Both the position numbers and the translations under genes were made by a program. Below the pieces are notes generated by a model, which was given only the letters and a program-made list of their open reading frames with translations, had not been told where the DNA came from and did no database searches. A stretch of DNA of 64,000 nt from Sphaerisporangium rufum (lineage in GTDB: Bacteria; Actinomycetota; Actinomycetes; Streptosporangiales; Streptosporangiaceae): assembly GCF_016863395.1 (NCBI RefSeq), contig NZ_BOOU01000032.1:1-64000 (forward strand). The letters are read 5' to 3'. Below are positions 8,489 through 16,817 of this stretch, piece after piece; within the stretch, counting starts at the first letter, position 1, and each line of letters starts with the position of its first letter.

Positions 8489-9775
8489 TCAGGCGCCGGT
8501 GGTGACCGGCGCCGGCCGGGCAGCCGCCGCCCGGCGGTGCAGCACGGTGACGCACGCCATGCTGAGCAGGATGATGAAGATGTACTGGGCGACCACCCAC
8601 CAGATCGTGCCCGACCAGTTCAGCAGCGCCTGAGCGATCAGCGGCGTGGTGCCGCCGATCAGCGCCCCGCACAGCTGGTAGGCCAGCGAGATGCCGGTGT
8701 AGCGGATCCTGGCCGGGAAGACCTCGGCGAGGAACCCGGCCAGCGCGGCGTAGGAGGTGCCGCTGAACACGATGCTGAGCGCCAGCCCGGTGGTGACCAG
8801 TGGCGGCGAGCCGGTGCCGACCATCAGGAAGGTGATCGGCGTGCAGACGATCAGCGCGGCGAACGCGATCAGCATGTATCGGGCGGCGCCCCACCGCTGG
8901 CCCAGGACGGCGCCGGCCGGCTGGGTGACGAACTGGACGACCGACACGATGATCAGCACGTTCAGCATGGTGCCCTTGGCGATGCCGAGGTCGGTGGTGG
9001 CCCAGGACAGGATGAAGGTGTTGGTGAAGTAGGCCGAGGCGATGCCGACGCCGCTCGCGCCGATGCCGAGCAGCACCAGCGGCCAGGCGGTGCGCAGCAC
9101 CTCGGCGATCGGCAGCCGGGCGACCTCGCGGCGCTCGCGCATGCGCACGAACTCCGGCGACTCCTCCACCCGCAGCCGGATGACCAGTCCGATGACCAGC
9201 AGCACCGCCGACGCCAGGAACGGGATGCGCCAGCCGTAGGACAGGAAGGCCTCGTCGGGCAACAGGCTGACCAGCGCGAACATCGCGGTGGCGAGGATGG
9301 AGCCGGCCGGGGAGCCCTGCTGGGCGAACGCGGCGTACAGCACGCGCTTGGGCCCGGCGTGCTCGGCGGCGATCAGCACCGCGCCGCCCCACTCGCCGCC
9401 CACCGCGATGCCCTGCACCATGCGCAGCACGGCGAGCAGGATCGGGGCGAGCACTCCGACCGAGGCGTAGGTGGGCAGCACGCCGACCAGGGTGGTGGCG
9501 CCGCCCATGAGCAGCAGGGTGGCCACCAGGGTGCCCTTGCGGCCCAGCCGGTCGCCCAGGTGGCCGAAGATGATCCCGCCGAGCGGGCGGGCCAGGAAAC
9601 CCACCCAGAAGGTGGCGAAGGACGCCATCACCCCGGCGGCCGGGCTGGCCTCGGGGAAGAACAGCCGGCCGAACACCAGGGCGGAGGCGGTGCCGTAGAT
9701 GTAGAAGTCGTACCACTCGATCGAGGTGCCGACGAAGGAGGCGATGCCCGCGCCGCGGGCCTTGGTCGTGCTCAT
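8489..9775 (-). CDS. MHS-family (ProP/KgtP-like) MFS metabolite:proton symporter
   Basis: A 428-residue membrane protein with about 12 hydrophobic segments. The opening GIASFVGTSIEWYDFYIYGT and the loop GHLGDRLGRKGTL are hallmarks of the metabolite:H+ symporter branch of MFS, which includes ProP, KgtP and ShiA. The motif RMVQGIAVGGEWGGA and the RIPFLASAVL segment also fit. Such carriers import small organic acids, betaines or related solutes. It sits between ureC and the amidohydrolase with gaps of about 36 nt on each side, so it is probably the importer of the operon's substrate. ATG at 9775 is chosen; a GTG at 9784 is possible. Confidence 0.92.
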   Translation of the reverse strand: MSTTKARGAGIASFVGTSIEWYDFYIYGTASALVFGRLFFPEASPAAGVMASFATFWVGFLARPLGGIIFGHLGDRLGRKGTLVATLLLMGGATTLVGVLPTYASVGVLAPILLAVLRMVQGIAVGGEWGGAVLIAAEHAGPKRVLYAAFAQQGSPAGSILATAMFALVSLLPDEAFLSYGWRIPFLASAVLLVIGLVIRLRVEESPEFVRMRERREVARLPIAEVLRTAWPLVLLGIGASGVGIASAYFTNTFILSWATTDLGIAKGTMLNVLIIVSVVQFVTQPAGAVLGQRWGAARYMLIAFAALIVCTPITFLMVGTGSPPLVTTGLALSIVFSGTSYAALAGFLAEVFPARIRYTGISLAYQLCGALIGGTTPLIAQALLNWSGTIWWVVAQYIFIILLSMACVTVLHRRAAAARPAPVTTGA

Positions 9776-9812
9776 GAGTATCACCAGGGGGTCGGTCGGA
9801 CGGGGGGACGGG

Positions 9813-11495
9813 TCAGGCCAGGTGGTGCAGCCGGGACAGCGGCACCTCGGCCGCCGCGCCGACGCGGGCCTCGGCGCCGTCCACCAGGACGGGACCCGGG
9901 GTCCGGGGCACCTCCACCCGCGGGGTGGCGGTGTTGTGGCACATGTCGGCCCGGGTGAGGCCGCGCGCGTGCCGGATGGCCGCGTAACGCAGCCCGGCGG
10001 GCAGCGCGTCGCGGGCGTCGGCGGAGTCGAGCGCCTCCCGCGCGACGAAGACGCGGGCCAGCCGGCCCGGCGCCCCGCCGAGGCCGCCGAAGTAGGGCCG
10101 GTACGTCCGAGGCTGGGTGAGCCGGGTCGAGCCGGAGCCGCTGCCGGACACCCCCCAGGCGACGAAGCCGCTCTTGATGACCAGTTCGGGCTTGGCGCCG
10201 AACCAGGCGGGGTGCCACAGCACGATGTCGGCCAGCCGGCCGGGCGCCACGGTGCCGACCTCGTGCGCGATGCCGTGCGCGCGGGCCGGGTTGACCGTGA
10301 GCTTTGCGAGGTAGCGAAGCACCCGGGCGTTGTCCGGGCCGGTGACGCCGGCCCGCCGGGCCTGCAGGTGGGCGAGTTGCCAGGTGCGGCGGACGGTCTC
10401 GCCGATCCGGCCCATGCCCATCGAGTCGGAGTTGACGATGCTGATCGCGCCGAGGTCGTGCAGCACGTTCTCGGCGGCGATGGCGTGCGCGCGGATGCGG
10501 CTGCGGGTGACCTCGACGTCGCTGTCGATGCGGTGGTTCTGCCGGTGCACCGTCATGGTCATCGGGAACAGTTCGCCGACGGTGTTGACGGTGTACGGGA
10601 TGGTCGGCGTGGTGGAGGACGGCAGGATGTGCGGCTCGGACAGGATGGACAGCAGGTCGGGGTGCCCGCCGCCGCCCTCGACGTGGTAGGCGTGCACGGT
10701 GCGGCCGGCGGTGGCGGCCAGGGTGTCGGACAGGTAGCCCGACTCGTTCATCGAGTCCGAGTGCAGCGCCACCGGCAGGTCGGCGCGCTCGGCGACGCCC
10801 AGGCAGGTGTCGACGATGCGCGGGGTCGCGCCGAAGTCCTCGTGGATCTTGAACCCGCCGGCCCCGGCGGGGACGGCCTCCTCCAGCAGCCGGGCCGAGC
10901 TGGAGGAGCCGCGGGCCAGGAAGGCGGCGTTCAGCGGGGTGCCGCGCCAGCCCTCCATGAGGGTGTGCAGGTTGTGCGCCGGGTTGCAGCCGACGTCCCA
11001 GACGCCGCCGAGCCCCATGCCGACGATGGTGGTGACGCCGGCGGCGAGCGCGGCGGGCGCGATGTCCGGGGAGGACAGGTGCACGTGGGAGTCGACGATG
11101 CCGGGCGTGGCGATCAGGCCCTCGCCGGGCACGACCGCGGTGTGCGAGTCGATGGTGAAGTCCGCCGGGGCGGCGATGCCCGCCGGGTCCTCGCTCCCGC
11201 CGACCGTGACCACCCGGCCGTCCTTGACGCCGATGGTGGTCTTGCGCACGCCGAGCAGCGGGTCGAGCAGGACGACGCTGGTGATGGCCAGGTCGAGCGC
11301 CGAGTCGCGCCCGGCGCGCGGGGCGGCGAGCAGGCCGTCGCGCACGGTCTTGCCGCAGCCGCCGAGCGGCTCGTCCCCGTAGGCGGTGTCGTCGCGTTCG
11401 ATCTCGGCCCACAGGCAGGTGTCGCCGAGCCGGATCCGGTCGCCGGTGGTCGGGCCGTACAGCGCGGCGTAGGTGTCGCGAGGGATCGAGGTCAT
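9813..11495 (-). CDS. ureC: Divergent urease alpha subunit (UreC homologue) with altered flap
   Basis: A 560-residue urease alpha-subunit homologue. All nickel-ligand positions are present by inspection: His137/His139 (DSHVHL), the carbamylated-lysine position Lys216 with His218 (GFKIHED), His245 (ALHSDSMNES), His271 (YHVEGGGGH) and Asp357 (NSDSMGMGR). The mobile flap differs from canonical ureases: Cys-His-His is replaced by Val316-His317-Arg318, and the glycine loop after His271 is about two residues shorter. The start ATG overlaps the ureAB stop as ATGA, so translation is coupled. No ureD, E, F or G gene lies nearby. It resembles what I recall of the second, accessory-free urease locus in Streptomyces. 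Whether it hydrolyses urea is open. Confidence 0.93.
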   Translation of the reverse strand: MTSIPRDTYAALYGPTTGDRIRLGDTCLWAEIERDDTAYGDEPLGGCGKTVRDGLLAAPRAGRDSALDLAITSVVLLDPLLGVRKTTIGVKDGRVVTVGGSEDPAGIAAPADFTIDSHTAVVPGEGLIATPGIVDSHVHLSSPDIAPAALAAGVTTIVGMGLGGVWDVGCNPAHNLHTLMEGWRGTPLNAAFLARGSSSSARLLEEAVPAGAGGFKIHEDFGATPRIVDTCLGVAERADLPVALHSDSMNESGYLSDTLAATAGRTVHAYHVEGGGGHPDLLSILSEPHILPSSTTPTIPYTVNTVGELFPMTMTVHRQNHRIDSDVEVTRSRIRAHAIAAENVLHDLGAISIVNSDSMGMGRIGETVRRTWQLAHLQARRAGVTGPDNARVLRYLAKLTVNPARAHGIAHEVGTVAPGRLADIVLWHPAWFGAKPELVIKSGFVAWGVSGSGSGSTRLTQPRTYRPYFGGLGGAPGRLARVFVAREALDSADARDALPAGLRYAAIRHARGLTRADMCHNTATPRVEVPRTPGPVLVDGAEARVGAAAEVPLSRLHHLA

Positions 11496-12058
11496 GCCCG
11501 GACCACCTCCACGAGCCGCTCGGTGCCCGGCGGGAAGGCGACGGCGGTGCCGGCCGGGACGTCCAGGCGCATGCCGGCCGCCGCCGCACGGTCGAAGGAC
11601 AGCGCCGGGTTGGCCTCGGCCAGCGGGAAGTGCGAGGAAAGGTACACGATCAGCTCGCCGCCGTTGCGGATGGCCAGGCGCCCGCGATCCCGCCCGGCGT
11701 TGATCTCCACGTCGCCGGCGGCCACCGCGACCGCGCCGGGGCCGGCGCCGCGCGGCGGGCCGAAGGGACGGTCCACCGCCACCAGCGCCGTGCCGCTGGG
11801 GAACATGGCCTCGACCTGTACCTGTGGCACCAGGTCCGCGACGCCGTCCATCACGTCGTCCGCGGTGAGCAGGGAGCGCGCCTGCTCGACGATGTCGTCC
11901 AGCGGCACGCCGTCCCAGGCCCGCTCCAGGATCTCGTCGCACAGCAGCGCCACCGCCTCGGGGGCGTTCAGCACACGGCCACGCGCCCGCCGGCGCCGGG
12001 CCAGCTCGGCCACCGTGAAGATGGTGAGCCGTTCCTGTTCACGAGGCGTCAGATGCAC
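11492..12058 (-). CDS. ureAB: Fused urease gamma/beta subunit (UreAB)
   Basis: A 188-residue fusion. The N-terminal half is gamma subunit (MHLTPREQERLTIF ... ARGRVLNAPEAVALLCDEILE), the C-terminal half is beta subunit (GDVEINAGRDRGRLAIRNGG ... NPALSFDRAAAAGMRLDVPAGTAVAFPPG). The canonical beta motif SHYHF is SHFPL here and the usual C-terminal tail is short, so the protein is divergent. It is the first gene of the operon and overlaps ureC by 4 bases. GTG at 12058 is the start giving a normal gamma N-terminus; the GGAAGG upstream is rather distant (about 14 nt). A promoter TTGGAT-N18-TACCGT precedes it. Confidence 0.9.
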   Translation of the reverse strand: MHLTPREQERLTIFTVAELARRRRARGRVLNAPEAVALLCDEILERAWDGVPLDDIVEQARSLLTADDVMDGVADLVPQVQVEAMFPSGTALVAVDRPFGPPRGAGPGAVAVAAGDVEINAGRDRGRLAIRNGGELIVYLSSHFPLAEANPALSFDRAAAAGMRLDVPAGTAVAFPPGTERLVEVVRA

Positions 12059-12111
12059 AACGACACGCCCGCCTTCCGGTCGACGACCTTCGCTGTCAGC
12101 GGAGTTCGTCC

Positions 12112-12141
12112 ACGGTAAGCACAGCGAGGCGCCCCATCCAA
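12112..12141 (-). promoter_or_regulatory. Promoter of the ureAB operon
   Basis: On the minus strand a -35 TTGGAT (12136-12141) is followed by 18 nt and a -10 TACCGT (12112-12117), which predicts a leader of about 45 nt before the GTG at 12058. The -35 lies just beside the dyad at 12149-12167. Confidence 0.45.
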
Positions 12142-12148
12142 TGGCATA

Positions 12149-12167
12149 CCATCGCGGAAACCGATGG
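12149..12167. promoter_or_regulatory. Dyad operator between the ureAB operon and pucR
   Basis: CCATCG-N7-CGATGG is a perfect 6-bp inverted repeat. It ends just before the pucR -10 TAGATT (12169-12174) and lies just upstream of the ureAB -35. A protein bound here could repress pucR and activate the urease-like operon. The PucR-like protein is the obvious candidate. Confidence 0.5.
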
Positions 12168-12180
12168 CTAGATTGTGCAG

Positions 12181-13344
12181 ATGAACGACACACCCGCTCC
12201 GTCGGTGGCCGCGCTGGCGCTGCGCTGCCTGGACGACATCGTGGCCATCACCGGGGTCTGGCTGTCCCGCGCGATGCTGATCGACCCCTACGGCCGGCCG
12301 GATCCGCCCGTCCCGGCCGAGGAACTGCGCGACACCGCGCTGGACGGCCTGGAGATGCTGTTGCGGCACGTGGCCACCGGGGTGGTGGCTCCGGGCATGG
12401 CCGGGTTCTCCGAGCGGGTCGGCGAGCGCCGGGCCGGGCAGGGGGTGCCGCTGGCCTCCCTGCTGGCCGCGGCCCGGCTGGACGCCCGGGTGATCTGGGA
12501 GGCCATGCGGGCGCGGGCCGTGCCGGCCGCGCTGCCCGACCTGATCGGCGGCGCGCACCACGTATGGGAGGCGGTGGAGCAGCACGTCACCGGGCTGATG
12601 ACCGGCTACCAGCGGGCGGTGATGGAGATGGGGCGCCAGCGGGAGGACCAGCACCGCGCCTGGTTCGCCCGGCTGCTGGACAACCAGGGCCGCAATCCGG
12701 ACGTCGTCCGCGACGCCGGCCGGGTGCTCGGCTTCCAGCCGGCCGGCCCGTTCCTGACCGCCGTGGCGCACCCCGAGGCCGGGGCGGCGCTGCGGGCCGC
12801 GGCGAACGGGCTGACGGCGGCCGGGCTGCGCTGCCACCGGCACGACACGCCGACCGGTGACGTGCTGGTCGTGCAGCTGCCCGACCGGCCCAGTGACCAC
12901 GAGGCCGGGGTGCTGGACGCGCTGGCCGGAGTGCGCTGCGGGGTCGCTCCCGCCGTGACCGGGCTGGCCGGGGTGCCGGCGGCCGTGCGGCTGGCCGCGG
13001 CCACGGCCCGCGCGCCGGGTGGCGGGACCGGGCCGCGGCGCCTGGAGGACAGCTGGCTCGCGGTGTTCGCCGGGACCGGTCCGGAGCCGGCCGCCGAGCT
13101 GGTCCGCCGGGTGCTCGGCCCGCTGGCCGGCACCGAGGGCGAGCGGCTGCTGGAGACGGTGCGCACCCACCTGTCGGGATCGGGGGCGATCGCCGACACC
13201 GCCGCGGCGCTGTACTGCCACCGCAACACCGTCCAGCACCGCTTCGCCCGGTTCCGCGAACTGACCGGGCGGGACGTCCGCGTCCCCCGGGACGCCGCGG
13301 TGGTCGCCCTGGCCCTGCAGGCCGCCGCCGGCCCGCCGCCCTGA
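12181..13344 (+). CDS. PucR/CdaR-type regulator with C-terminal HTH
   Basis: A 387-residue regulator. The C-terminus carries the PucR-type helix-turn-helix (LLETVRTHLSGSGAIADTAA then CHRNTVQHRFARFRELTG), which is diagnostic of the family; the N-terminal two thirds are a sensor-like region without a recognised ligand motif. PucR proteins control purine, allantoin and urea catabolism and other nitrogen or aromatic pathways. It is divergent from the urease-like operon across 122 bases that contain a dyad operator. A TAGATT box 6 nt before ATG 12181 predicts a leaderless mRNA; GTG 12175 in the same frame is less likely. Confidence 0.88.
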   Translation: MNDTPAPSVAALALRCLDDIVAITGVWLSRAMLIDPYGRPDPPVPAEELRDTALDGLEMLLRHVATGVVAPGMAGFSERVGERRAGQGVPLASLLAAARLDARVIWEAMRARAVPAALPDLIGGAHHVWEAVEQHVTGLMTGYQRAVMEMGRQREDQHRAWFARLLDNQGRNPDVVRDAGRVLGFQPAGPFLTAVAHPEAGAALRAAANGLTAAGLRCHRHDTPTGDVLVVQLPDRPSDHEAGVLDALAGVRCGVAPAVTGLAGVPAAVRLAAATARAPGGGTGPRRLEDSWLAVFAGTGPEPAAELVRRVLGPLAGTEGERLLETVRTHLSGSGAIADTAAALYCHRNTVQHRFARFRELTGRDVRVPRDAAVVALALQAAAGPPP

Positions 13345-13530
13345 CTAGGGCGGGCCCGCTCCGGTGCGGGCCGGCGCGTAACCGAGCAGGTCGCCGGGCT
13401 GGCAGCCGAGCACCTGGCACAGCCGGGCCAGGGTGGAGAACCGGATGGCCCGGCCCTTACCGGTCTTGAGGAATGCATCGAGCCCCGCGAACGGCCAGGC
13501 GAGCTGTCCGGGAAATCGAAAAACGATGAA
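13345..13530 (-). pseudogene. 5'-truncated XRE-family (YozG-like) regulator remnant
   Basis: The minus strand reads ...FLKTGKGRAIRFSTLARLC QVLGCQPGDLLGYAP..., the unmistakable C-terminal half of a small XRE repressor of the YozG type (the family line is LKTGKARAIRFSTL...LDCQPGDLL). The frame is closed upstream by a TGA at 13531-13533 and has no ATG, GTG or TTG start. The expected first helices of the DNA-binding domain are missing or unrecognisable. It ends in a normal TAG. It is therefore a decayed gene, lying directly downstream of the sugar ABC operon on the same strand; it might still be transcribed by read-through. Confidence 0.75.
13353..13372. terminator. GC hairpin after pucR
   Basis: GGCCCGC-N6-GCGGGCC folds into a 7-bp stem just after the pucR stop. 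It has no T-run, like many actinomycete terminators, and it overlaps the XRE remnant on the other strand. Confidence 0.4.
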
Positions 13531-13547
13531 TCAAGAGCAGGGGCCGA

Positions 13548-14372
13548 TCAGTCGAGGGCGCCGAGGGTGATGCCTTCGATGATGTGGCGCTGGGCGGCGA
13601 CCGCGACCAGCAGCACCGGGACGATGGCGATCAGCGACGCCGCCATGATCAGGTTGTACTGGGTGGTGAACTGGCTCTGGAACACCGACAACCCCTGCGA
13701 CAGCACCGACATCTCGGTGGTGTTCACCACGATCAGCGGGAACAGGAAGTTGTTCCAGTTCTGCAGGAACAGGATGATGGCCAGCGCGGCGGCGACCGGG
13801 CGGGCCAGCGGGGCGTAGACGGCGGCGAAGACGCGCAGCTCCGAGGCGCCGTCCAGCCGGGCCGCCTCGCCGAGCTCGCGCGGGGTGCCGAGGAAGAACT
13901 GCCGGAACAGGAACGCGCCGAGCCCGGAGGCGATGTTCGGCACGATCAGCCCCTGGTAGGTGTTGAGCCAGCCGAGATCGCCGAGCAGCTGCGAGATCGG
14001 CACGATGATCGCGCTGAACGGCACCATCAGCCCGCTGAGCGCCAGCACGAACAGCGGCCGCTTGCCGGGGAAGTCGAGCATGGCGAAGGCGTAGCCGGCC
14101 AGCAGGCCGCTGAGCAGCTGGCCGGCCGTGGCGGCCACCCCGAAGATCGTGGTGTTGAGGTACCAGCGGCCGAAGGGCGCCTGCGACAGCGCCTGGCCGA
14201 TGTTGCCCCACCGCGGGTGCTCCGGCCACAGCGGCGCCGCCGGGTTGACGATCTCGGCGTCGGTCTTCAGCGCCCCCGCCACCATCCACAGCAGCGGGAA
14301 GGCCACGATCAGCACGGCCAGGCCGAGCAGCGTGTACACCACGGCGCGGCGGGCCACCAGGCTAGCGGGCAC
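13548..14372 (-). CDS. Sugar ABC transporter permease, MalG type
   Basis: A 274-residue inner-membrane permease with six hydrophobic segments. The EAA loop that contacts the ATPase reads ELGEAARLDGASELRVF followed by LARP, as in MalG/CUT1 permeases. It is the third gene of the operon and starts with a GTG that overlaps the MalF-type gene by 11 bases. No ATPase gene accompanies it; CUT1 systems of actinomycetes usually share the MsiK ATPase. The transported sugar cannot be deduced. Confidence 0.93.
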   Translation of the reverse strand: MPASLVARRAVVYTLLGLAVLIVAFPLLWMVAGALKTDAEIVNPAAPLWPEHPRWGNIGQALSQAPFGRWYLNTTIFGVAATAGQLLSGLLAGYAFAMLDFPGKRPLFVLALSGLMVPFSAIIVPISQLLGDLGWLNTYQGLIVPNIASGLGAFLFRQFFLGTPRELGEAARLDGASELRVFAAVYAPLARPVAAALAIILFLQNWNNFLFPLIVVNTTEMSVLSQGLSVFQSQFTTQYNLIMAASLIAIVPVLLVAVAAQRHIIEGITLGALD

Positions 14373-15237
14373 GGTCGGCCCGCCCGAGCAGCCAGACCTG
14401 GGTGGCGGTGATCAGCAGGGAGAGCAGGAACAGCGCGACGCCCATGGCGTTCGCGCGGCCGGTGTCGAACTGCACGAATCCCTCGTTGTAGACGTAGTAG
14501 AGGGCGGTCTGGGTGGCGCCGTCCGGGCCGCCCTGGGTGAGCACGTAGATCTGGGTGAAGGTCTGCAGGCCGGTGAGCGTGGTGACCACCCAGATCAGCA
14601 GGGTGTGCCGGCGCATCATCGGCCACTGGACGTGCCGGAATCTGCGCACCGGGCCGGCGCCGTCCACGCTGGCGGCGTCCAGCACGTCGCGGGGCACCGA
14701 CTTCAGGGCGGCGACGTAGAGGATGACGTTCTGCCCGAAGAACTGCCAGGCGCCGAAGGTCAGCACCGCGACCAGCGCCGGACCGGGCGAGGACAGGAAG
14801 TCGGCCTGGGGCAGCCCGGCCGCCGACAGCAGCCGGTTCACCAGGCCGAACTGCGGGGCGAACATGTTGCCCCAGATCAGCGCGGTGGCCACCACCGGCA
14901 CCACCAGGGGGATCACGAACGGCGCGCGCAGCCGGGCGGCCCCGGGGACGCGCGAGTTGAGCAGCAGCGCCAGCACCAGCCCGGCCACCATGGTGAGCAG
15001 CACGAACCCGGCGGTGTAGACGCCGGTGACGCCGAGGGCGTGGCCGCCGCCCTCGGCGAGCATGTCCCGGTAGTTGTCCAGCCCGACGAACCGCGGCGAG
15101 GTGTCGAACACCCCGCCGCCCTGCAGGCTGCGCCACAGCAGCATGGCCAGCGGGACCAGCGAGAAGAGCGCGGTGAGCAGCACGGTGGGCGCCACGAAGG
15201 CGTAGGCGAGCGCCCAGGTGCCGTATCGCCGGCACAT
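14362..15237 (-). CDS. Sugar ABC transporter permease, MalF type
   Basis: A 291-residue CUT1 permease with six to seven membrane segments starting YAFVAPTVLLTALFSLVPLA. The EAA loop reads DVLDAASVDGAGPVRRFRHVQWP. The ATG overlaps the TGA of the upstream binding-protein gene by one base, so the operon is translationally coupled. It forms the membrane channel together with the MalG-type protein encoded next. Confidence 0.93.
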   Translation of the reverse strand: MCRRYGTWALAYAFVAPTVLLTALFSLVPLAMLLWRSLQGGGVFDTSPRFVGLDNYRDMLAEGGGHALGVTGVYTAGFVLLTMVAGLVLALLLNSRVPGAARLRAPFVIPLVVPVVATALIWGNMFAPQFGLVNRLLSAAGLPQADFLSSPGPALVAVLTFGAWQFFGQNVILYVAALKSVPRDVLDAASVDGAGPVRRFRHVQWPMMRRHTLLIWVVTTLTGLQTFTQIYVLTQGGPDGATQTALYYVYNEGFVQFDTGRANAMGVALFLLSLLITATQVWLLGRADRAR

Positions 15238-16535
15238 CAGCCGATCTTCTTGAGCGCGGCGTCCCCTTCCCGGGCCGCCGCGGCCAGCGCCTCCTGCGGG
15301 GTCTTGCGGCCCTTGAGCGCGGCGTTGATCTCGGTCCACAGCGCCTGGGAGATCGCGTTGTAGGCCGGGGTGATCGGGCGGACCTTGCCGGTCTTCTCCG
15401 CCTCGGCGAACACCTCGTACGTCGGGTCGGCGGCGATCTTCTCCTTGAGCGCCGGCTGCTCCAGCTGGGCGGGGTCGGAGGGCAGGCCACCGCTCTTGGC
15501 CGCCAGATAGGCGCCCCGCTCGGGGGTGCTGAGGAACTTCAGGAACGCCAGCCCGGCCTTCTCCGCCGCCGGGTCGGTCTTCAACAGCGCGGCCACCCCG
15601 ATGCCGAGGCTGGTGGCGGTGCCGGCGGCGCCGGCGGGCATCGGCGCGACGCCGAAGTCGACGCCGGCCTTCTGGAAGGTCGGCACCGCCCACTGGCCGT
15701 TGACGATCATGGCGACGGTGCCGGCGGCGAACGCCGGGGCGCCGTCGAAGCTGCCGGCCTGGGCGTAGCTGGTGGCGGGCGCGGCCTTGGCGCGCAGCAG
15801 ATCGACCCAGGTGGTCAGCGCCTTGACGCCGGCCGGGCTGTTGAACGCGGTGGCGGTGCCGTCGGCATTGAGGAACGATCCGCCCTCGGCGTGCAGCATC
15901 GGCGCCCAGGCGAAGGTGATCCACTCGGCCTCGCCGAGCGGCACGTAGAAGCCGTACTTGTTCTTGCCCGGGTTCGACAGCTTCCTGGCGGTCTCGGCGA
16001 GCTCGGTCCACGTCTTCGGGGGGCCGGCGATGCCCGCGGCGGCGAAGGCCTTCTTGTCGTAGAAGAGCACGATGTCACCGACGCCGGCCAGCGCCATGCC
16101 GAGCTGGTGCCCCTGGTAGAACAGCGACTCCTTGATGCCCGGATAGAGGGCGTCGGTCTCGGCGGTCAGCTTGCCGTCCAGCGGGACCAGCTTGCCGCTC
16201 TGCGCGATGACCGGCAGGTCGGAGGGGTTCTGGGTGAGCAGGACGGTGGGCTGGGTGCCGTTCTTCAGCGCGGCGATCACCTTGGGCAGGTACTGGTCGG
16301 AGCTGGCGATGTACTGGCCCTTGGCCGTCATGCCGGGGTTGGCCTTGGCGAACGCCGCGTCCACCTCGGCGATCTGGTCCGGCTGCCAGCTGCTGGTCCA
16401 GTAGGTGAAGGTGCCGGCCGCCGCGCCGGAGGCGCTCCCCGCGTTCCCGGCCTGCGGCGAACCGCCGCAGGCGGCGGCCGCGAGGGCCAGCCCGGCGGCG
16501 GCCACCCCGGCCGCCAGCCGCTTTCCGATCTTCAT
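15237..16535 (-). CDS. Lipoprotein sugar-binding protein of a CUT1 ABC transporter
   Basis: A 432-residue extracellular solute-binding protein (SBP_bac_1 type). The signal peptide MKIGKRLAAGVAAAGLALAA ends in the lipobox AAAC, so the mature protein is anchored to the outer face of the membrane at Cys23. Features typical of the family include the YWTSSWQPDQIAEVDAAFAK opening and the VNGQWAVPTF segment. It is the first gene of the three-gene operon, and the GGGGAAC before ATG 16535 is the likely ribosome-binding site. No regulator gene of LacI or ROK type is adjacent, so the ligand is unknown. Confidence 0.93.
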   Translation of the reverse strand: MKIGKRLAAGVAAAGLALAAAACGGSPQAGNAGSASGAAAGTFTYWTSSWQPDQIAEVDAAFAKANPGMTAKGQYIASSDQYLPKVIAALKNGTQPTVLLTQNPSDLPVIAQSGKLVPLDGKLTAETDALYPGIKESLFYQGHQLGMALAGVGDIVLFYDKKAFAAAGIAGPPKTWTELAETARKLSNPGKNKYGFYVPLGEAEWITFAWAPMLHAEGGSFLNADGTATAFNSPAGVKALTTWVDLLRAKAAPATSYAQAGSFDGAPAFAAGTVAMIVNGQWAVPTFQKAGVDFGVAPMPAGAAGTATSLGIGVAALLKTDPAAEKAGLAFLKFLSTPERGAYLAAKSGGLPSDPAQLEQPALKEKIAADPTYEVFAEAEKTGKVRPITPAYNAISQALWTEINAALKGRKTPQEALAAAAREGDAALKKIG

Positions 16536-16708
16536 GTTCCCCGTCGCTCCCCTGGCGCCCATGGCGGTGACCGCCGTTCCGGACCGGCCGCATCCGGCCG
16601 GACGCTCGACCCTATCCCCGCCGCACGCTAATAACCAAGTAAATAGGTAGGTAAATCTCCGGGTGGTACCTCGCATGTCTCCCTGGTACCCCACAAGATC
16701 CCGTTTCA

Positions 16709-16749
16709 CCCGTTCCGGCCGGGCCGCGGTTTCACCCCGCCGGAACGGG
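16709..16749. repeat. 11-bp inverted repeat upstream of NDH-2
   Basis: CCCGTTCCGGC (16709-16719) and GCCGGAACGGG (16739-16749) are perfect reverse complements separated by 19 bases. They lie between divergent genes, about 70 bases before the NDH-2 start, so a terminator role is unlikely; an operator or leader hairpin is more likely. Confidence 0.5.
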
Positions 16750-16817
16750 TACGCGCCGGACAGGGCCGGGCGGCATCTCCCGGCGCAGGCTAGGGCAGGT
16801 CGAAGGGAGCGTCGTTC

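Noticed and set aside
7091-9958. A 955-codon plus-strand frame over the amidohydrolase and transporter
   Set aside because: It is antisense to two genes with clear motifs and membrane segments, and its Gln/His/Gly/Arg-rich product has no recognisable domain.
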